From positions 1 through 16,657 of the forward strand of contig CABSMB010000008.1 of the NCBI GenBank assembly GCA_902478705.1: a stretch of 16,657 nucleotides of DNA, read 5' to 3'. The notes beneath the pieces are model-generated. The model ran no database searches, was not told where the DNA came from, and saw nothing but the letters and a program-made list of their open reading frames with translations. Positions 12,590-16,657 of this stretch are shown in pieces; position 1 is the stretch's first letter; each line of letters opens with the position of its first letter. This DNA comes from an uncultured Collinsella sp. (lineage in GTDB: Bacteria; Actinomycetota; Coriobacteriia; Coriobacteriales; Coriobacteriaceae). Both the position numbers and the translations under genes were made by a program.

Positions 12590-13615
12590 CTACAAAACCG
12601 CCGCCAACGCGTCGATGTCCTCCTGCGTCGTGGCCCAGCTGGTGCAAAAACGCACCACCGTGTGGGTCTCGTCGTACTTTTCCCAGTACTCGATCGAGGC
12701 ATGCTCGCGAATGCGGGCCATGTCCTCGTTGGGCAGAATCACAAACTGCTGGTTGGTCGGCGTCTCCAAGAAGAACTGGTAACCGCACTCGTGCAGTACG
12801 CGACGCAGCGCCTGAGCGGTCTCAATCGCCTGGCGACCAATCTCAAAATACAGGCCATCGGTAAAAAGAGCCTCGAACTGCACGCCCGTCAGGCGGCCCT
12901 TGGCCAGCAACGCACCATGCTGCTTAATACGCGGAATGGGATGCGCCGGAGCGTGCATGCCGCAAAACACCACGGCCTCGCCGCACAGAGCGCCGCACTT
13001 GGTGCCGCCGATGTAGAACACGTCACACAGCTGCGCCAGCTCGGGCAGGGTAATGTCGCACTCATCGGCCGCCAGCGCATAGGCTAGGCGGGCGCCATCC
13101 ACAAACAGCGGAATCTCGCGCTTCTGGCACACTGAGTGAATCGCCGCGAGCTCGGCCTTGGAGTACAGCGTGCCGTACTCGGTCGATAGGCTCACGTACA
13201 CGGCGCCCGGGAACACCGTGTGCTCGTAGCTCTCGTTTTCGTAGAACACCTGGATATAGCTCTCGAGGTCCTCGGCGTGTATCTTGCCCTCGTAGCCGGG
13301 GATGGTGAGCACCTTGTGGCCGCCAAACTCGATGGCGCCCGCCTCGTGGCAGGCGACGTGGCCGGTCTCGGCAGCAACGACGCCCTCGTACGGCGCGAGC
13401 AGCATGTCGATCACCGTCGCGTTGGCCTGCGTGCCGCCCACCAGAAAAAACACGTCGGCGTCGGGCGCCTGACAGGCCTCGCGGATAAGCTGCTTGGCAC
13501 GCTCGGTGTGCGCATCGGTACCGTAGCCGGGCTGCGGCTCCATATTGGTGTCGACGAGCGCCTGCAGCACTGCCGGATGTGCGCCGTGGGAATAATCGTT
13601 GTTAAACGCGAGCAT
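12590..13615 (-). CDS. Low-specificity L-threonine aldolase-like PLP enzyme
   Basis: A 341-residue fold-type I PLP enzyme of the beta-eliminating lyase/threonine aldolase family, expected to cleave L-threonine or allo-threonine to glycine and acetaldehyde in the cytoplasm. Visible features: the N-terminal FNNDYSHGAHPAVLQAL, GYGTDAHTERA, the cofactor-phosphate loop VGGTQAN (59-65), the His-containing ETGHVACHEAGA (83-94), the Asp that contacts the PLP nitrogen in FVDGARL (Asp173), and the Schiff-base Lys206 in YIGGTKCGAL. Length is normal. The ATG at 13615 follows GAGAGGA. It lies 45 bases after the PAP2 gene, so the two may be co-transcribed. The substrate could instead be a related beta-hydroxy amino acid. 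Confidence 0.9.
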   Translation of the reverse strand: MLAFNNDYSHGAHPAVLQALVDTNMEPQPGYGTDAHTERAKQLIREACQAPDADVFFLVGGTQANATVIDMLLAPYEGVVAAETGHVACHEAGAIEFGGHKVLTIPGYEGKIHAEDLESYIQVFYENESYEHTVFPGAVYVSLSTEYGTLYSKAELAAIHSVCQKREIPLFVDGARLAYALAADECDITLPELAQLCDVFYIGGTKCGALCGEAVVFCGMHAPAHPIPRIKQHGALLAKGRLTGVQFEALFTDGLYFEIGRQAIETAQALRRVLHECGYQFFLETPTNQQFVILPNEDMARIREHASIEYWEKYDETHTVVRFCTSWATTQEDIDALAAVL

Positions 13616-13660
13616 GGCAATCCTCTCTTACCGGGTATCGGCCAGATGATTCAAACGGAG

Positions 13661-14524
13661 CTATTGTACGCCGTTGGGATAGGCAATGCGTGCGGCAAGG
13701 CACTCAAGTGCCAGTACCAGGGCAAAACCGCAGCTCACGTCACTCAAAAAATGCGCGCCGATCACGATGCGCCCAAAGGCGACGAACGCTGCAACAACAA
13801 CCGCCGCCCAAAAGATCACGCGGCGACGCGAAGGTTTTTCCTTAAAGGCTGCCGCGGGAAGCCCGGCGAGCATAAGGCCGATCGCCGCATGCGCCGTGTG
13901 TCCGCTCGCAAACGACTTGAACCCGTCCTTGATCACGCCGGCGGCGATATAGCCCCACTTGTCGGGGTTGCCGATCACCCACCACGGCTGAAAATTGAGC
14001 CCCGGCGTGACCTCGATCACGCGCATGCGCGGGCGCGACCATAACGGCTTAACAATGACGTTGAGGATGATGGCCTGAGCGACCCACACGGCCAGCACCA
14101 TCAACGCCCAGCGCGTAAGCTCGTCGGGCTCGGTCGTGCGCGTGAGGCGGTAGGCGATGAAGTTGGCTGCGATGACCAATGCAAACGTCAGAACCAGCTG
14201 AAACGCAATAAGCTTGCCGCCGACGCGCAGCGATCCGATAATCTCGTAGCCGACCAGACCCACGTTGATCAAAACGCCCAGCGCAGCGAGCCACTTGCTC
14301 GCCTTGGAATCGGGGCGTGCCGAGCGCACGAGCATAACGCCCGCGATGCTCGCCGTCAGCTCGAACGGCAGCTCACCGGCCGCCTCGACAAAGCGACCGT
14401 ACATGCTGCCGATGTTGAACAGCGCACTCGAGATCTGATAATCAAAGAAGCTGCCCACGCCCAGACAAAGGCACAGGACAACCGCGATAATGGCGACATC
14501 TTTCTTATAGATGTATCCGAACAT
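13661..14524 (-). CDS. PAP2-family membrane phosphatase
   Basis: A 287-residue integral membrane protein with about seven hydrophobic segments and the three PAP2 motifs: KPLWSRPRMR (from Lys159), SFASGHT (Ser207-Gly-His209) and GRIVIGAHFLSD (Arg252, His258, Asp262). Together these form the phosphatase active site on the outer face. Family members hydrolyse phosphatidic acid, phosphatidylglycerol phosphate, undecaprenyl pyrophosphate or similar lipids; which one cannot be told. The start at 14524 has AAAGGAA 4 bases upstream. It follows mfd after 56 bases, a gap that holds a half copy of element A. Confidence 0.9.
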   Translation of the reverse strand: MFGYIYKKDVAIIAVVLCLCLGVGSFFDYQISSALFNIGSMYGRFVEAAGELPFELTASIAGVMLVRSARPDSKASKWLAALGVLINVGLVGYEIIGSLRVGGKLIAFQLVLTFALVIAANFIAYRLTRTTEPDELTRWALMVLAVWVAQAIILNVIVKPLWSRPRMRVIEVTPGLNFQPWWVIGNPDKWGYIAAGVIKDGFKSFASGHTAHAAIGLMLAGLPAAAFKEKPSRRRVIFWAAVVVAAFVAFGRIVIGAHFLSDVSCGFALVLALECLAARIAYPNGVQ

Positions 14525-14543
14525 GCTTTCCTTTCGATGGAAC

Positions 14544-14580
14544 CAGATTGCCCAAATGAGGCGTTTGCAGCGTCGACCCG
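14544..14580 (-). repeat. Half copy of element A at the mfd 3' end
   Basis: On the minus strand the stop codon is followed by CGGGTCGACGCTGCAAAC, an arm-position decamer GCCTCATTTG, then GGCAATCTG. The outer blocks match element A copies 1 and 2, but the terminal hairpin and the whole opposite arm are missing. The TAA-C at the mfd stop matches the final TAAC of the lost hairpin. Confidence 0.7.
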
Positions 14581-16657
14581 TTAGTCATCGTCGCTCGTGC
14601 CTAATTGCTGCAGCAGCATGAGTGCCGCGGCCACGGGGCCGGTGCCGTCGTTAGCGTCGAGACCGCGACCCAGGCCGCTGCCCGCGCCGGCACCCGCCTT
14701 GTAGGGCACCGAGAGCTTGCGACTCTTGGGGAAGTTCACCGCGCCATAGCGGGTCTTTAGTTCAAAAGCCACCTTCTTGGGCACGTCGACGCCCAAAAAC
14801 GTGATGCGGCCGCCACTGAGTGTGACGCTCTCGAGTCCCAGGCGCTCGCCGCGGATACGGATGCGAGCGCGATTGAACAGGTTGAGTCCCGCCAACGGCA
14901 GCTCACCGTGCGCGGCCTCGGTCTCCTCCTGCACCTCGTCGACACTCTCCAGGTCCTCAGCCGCCGCGAGCTTACGGTACACGAGCACGCGCTGGTCCAC
15001 CGCCGGCATGTACTCCTCGGACAAGAAGTAGTCGGCCGGCAGGTTGATGCCCACGCTCGCCGCCTCCACGTCGGCATCGTCGTCGCCGCGCGCCTCGGCC
15101 ACGGCCTGTCCCAGCATCTGCGTAAACAGGTCAAAGCCCACACTCGACAGGTTACCGTGCTGCTCGGCACCCATGAGCGAACCGGCGCCGCGGATCTCCA
15201 GGTCGCGCATGGCGATGCGCATGCCGCTGCCCAGGTCCTGGAACTCGGAAAGCGCGGTCAGGCGCGCCGTGGCCTCCTCGGTAAGCGGCAGCTCGCCGGG
15301 GAACATAAAGTACGCGTATGCCTGCGTGGCCGAGCGGCCCACGCGGCCCTTAAGCTGGTAGAGCTGTGCCAGGCCCAGGCGCTGCGAATCCTCGATGATG
15401 AGCGTGTTGGCCGTTGCATTGTCGATGCCGCTCTCCACGATGGTCGTGGCGATAAGCACGTCGATCTTCTTGGTCGCGAACTCGATCATCACGTCCTCGA
15501 CCTCGCGCGGGCTCATCTTGCCGTGCGCCACGCCCACGCGCGCCTCGGGCGCGGCCTCGTGCACGCGCGCCACGGCGTCGTCGATGGTCTTGACGCGGTT
15601 GGACACGTAGTACACCTGGCCTCCGCGACCCACCTCCAGGCGAATCGCCGCACTTACCACGTCGGGATCGTACTCTCCCACGTGCACGATCACGGGACGA
15701 CGCCCGGTCGGGGGTGTGGTGATCAGGCTCATGTCGCGCACGCCGCTCGTGGCCATCTGCATGGTTCGCGGAATCGGCGTTGCCGAAAGCGTGAGCACGT
15801 CGATTTGCTCGCGCAGGTTTTTGAGCTGCTCCTTGTGCTGCACACCAAAGCGCTGCTCTTCGTCGATGATCACCATACCCAGGTTCTTGGGGTTCACATC
15901 GGCAGAAAGCAAGCGGTGCGTGCCGATGAGCACATCGATCGTGCCCTCGGCAAACGCCTTGAGCGCGCGCTTTTGCTGCGCCGGGGTGCGGAAGCGGCTG
16001 AGCACCTCGACCTCCAGGCCAAACGGAGCAAAGCGCTCAAAGAATGTCTCGTAGTGCTGCTGGGCCAGAATGGTCGTGGGACAGAGCACCATGACCTGGC
16101 GGCCGGAGTCAACGCACTTAAACGCCGCGCGCAGGGCGACCTCGGTCTTGCCGAAGCCCACGTCGCCGCACAGCAGGCGGTCCATGGGCTTGGGCGCCTC
16201 CATGTCGGCCTTAATGTCGGCGATGGCCTCCAGCTGGTCGCGCGTCTCGTCGTAGGGGAAGCTCTGCTCCATCTCGATCTGCTCGGGCGTATCGGGCGGA
16301 CAGGCGATACCGGTAATCGACGAGCGGCGCGTATACAGGTCGACCAGGTCAAACGCCAGCTTTTTGGCATTCTTGCGCGCCTTGTTGGTGGCCCGCGTCC
16401 AGTCGGCGGTGTTGAGCCTGGTCAAGCGCGGTTTATCGCCGTCGGGACCAACGTAGCGCGTAATGCGGTCAACCTGCTCCAGTGGCACGTAGAGCTTGTC
16501 GCCATCGGCGTATTCCAGCAAAAAGTAGTCGCGTTCCTTGCCGCCCACTTCCTGGCGCGCGATCTCGCTAAAGAGCGCGATGCCGTGGGTAGCGTGCACC
16601 ACGTAGTCGCCCGGCTTAAACGGGAAGGTGATCTGCGTAATGTCAACCTTGCGGCGG
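14581..16657 (-). CDS. mfd: Transcription-repair coupling factor Mfd, C-terminal part
   Basis: The 691 residues in the window are the RNA-polymerase-interacting domain, translocase and C-terminal domain of Mfd, the Swi2/Snf2-like ATPase that removes stalled RNA polymerase and recruits UvrA. The reading frame is open to the window end, so the N-terminal UvrB-like part lies outside. Visible: the RID (PFKPGDYVVHATHGIALF), Walker A GDVGFGKTE (about 164-172 of the visible part), the DEEQ box in IIDEEQRFG, TLSATPIPRTM, the TRG region (YVSNRVKTIDDAV, VAHGKMSPREVE, ATTIVESGID, QLKGRVGRS), and the C-terminal domain beginning INLPADYFLSEEYMP. The last about 35 residues form a Gly/Ala-rich tail. A GTG at 16602 is internal, not the start. 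Confidence 0.97.
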   Translation of the reverse strand, partial: RRKVDITQITFPFKPGDYVVHATHGIALFSEIARQEVGGKERDYFLLEYADGDKLYVPLEQVDRITRYVGPDGDKPRLTRLNTADWTRATNKARKNAKKLAFDLVDLYTRRSSITGIACPPDTPEQIEMEQSFPYDETRDQLEAIADIKADMEAPKPMDRLLCGDVGFGKTEVALRAAFKCVDSGRQVMVLCPTTILAQQHYETFFERFAPFGLEVEVLSRFRTPAQQKRALKAFAEGTIDVLIGTHRLLSADVNPKNLGMVIIDEEQRFGVQHKEQLKNLREQIDVLTLSATPIPRTMQMATSGVRDMSLITTPPTGRRPVIVHVGEYDPDVVSAAIRLEVGRGGQVYYVSNRVKTIDDAVARVHEAAPEARVGVAHGKMSPREVEDVMIEFATKKIDVLIATTIVESGIDNATANTLIIEDSQRLGLAQLYQLKGRVGRSATQAYAYFMFPGELPLTEEATARLTALSEFQDLGSGMRIAMRDLEIRGAGSLMGAEQHGNLSSVGFDLFTQMLGQAVAEARGDDDADVEAASVGINLPADYFLSEEYMPAVDQRVLVYRKLAAAEDLESVDEVQEETEAAHGELPLAGLNLFNRARIRIRGERLGLESVTLSGGRITFLGVDVPKKVAFELKTRYGAVNFPKSRKLSVPYKAGAGAGSGLGRGLDANDGTGPVAAALMLLQQLGTSDDD

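Noticed and set aside
1..16657. CRISPR array, phage genes or insertion sequence transposase
   Set aside because: No evenly spaced direct repeats, integrase, transposase or phage structural genes are seen on either strand.

Overview
The window looks like chromosomal DNA from a gut actinobacterium of the Coriobacteriia, most likely a Collinsella. This rests on the gene content, the high-GC coding style and the intergenic repeats; no rRNA or other marker is present. The first 49 bases are not genomic. They are an Illumina Nextera i7 adapter (P7 tail, an N701-type index, read-2 primer and mosaic end), so the contig really begins at about base 50, inside recQ. All confidently called genes are on the minus strand except one GntR regulator at 10803.

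Layout, left to right: 5'-end fragment of recQ (51-785); intergenic repeat element A (944-1090); GntR/UTRA regulator 1 (1091-1810); YitT-like membrane protein (2031-3038); repeat element B (3178-3410); HAD phosphatase (3393-4022); a four-gene operon read right to left, PTS mannose-family EIIAB (7043-7966), EIIC (6212-7006), EIID (5365-6198) and a SIS-domain deglycase (4182-5165), ended by a clear terminator; a DMT/EamA transporter (8149-9231); a second copy of element A (9458-9605); a second SIS-domain deglycase (9605-10597); divergent GntR/UTRA regulator 2 (10803-11525); a second copy of element B (11678-11911); a GNAT acetyltransferase (11922-12512); a threonine-aldolase-like PLP enzyme (12590-13615); a PAP2-family membrane phosphatase (13661-14524); and the C-terminal part of mfd (14581 to the window end).

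The middle of the window reads as a sugar-amine (Amadori product) utilisation locus. A mannose-family PTS would import and phosphorylate the substrate, and two FrlB/GfrF-like SIS enzymes would split the phosphorylated compound into hexose phosphate and amine. A DMT carrier could export the freed amine. Two HutC-type GntR regulators appear to run two circuits. A 16-bp motif made of two CGT(A/T)4-type half sites recurs before regulator 1, the PTS operon and the DMT gene. A different motif (GCATACAAGT...) recurs before the second deglycase and regulator 2. The substrate is inferred, not proven.

The most novel signal is in the spacers. Element A occurs in two full copies and one half copy, each directly after a stop codon. 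Its loops and 45-nt end are identical between the full copies, while two helices differ at six base pairs, every one compensated on the other arm. Element B (two copies, 17-18 bp terminal stem) also shows one compensated pair and two C-to-T changes that would remain G-U pairs in a plus-strand RNA. Both could be undescribed structured RNAs or palindromic mobile repeats.
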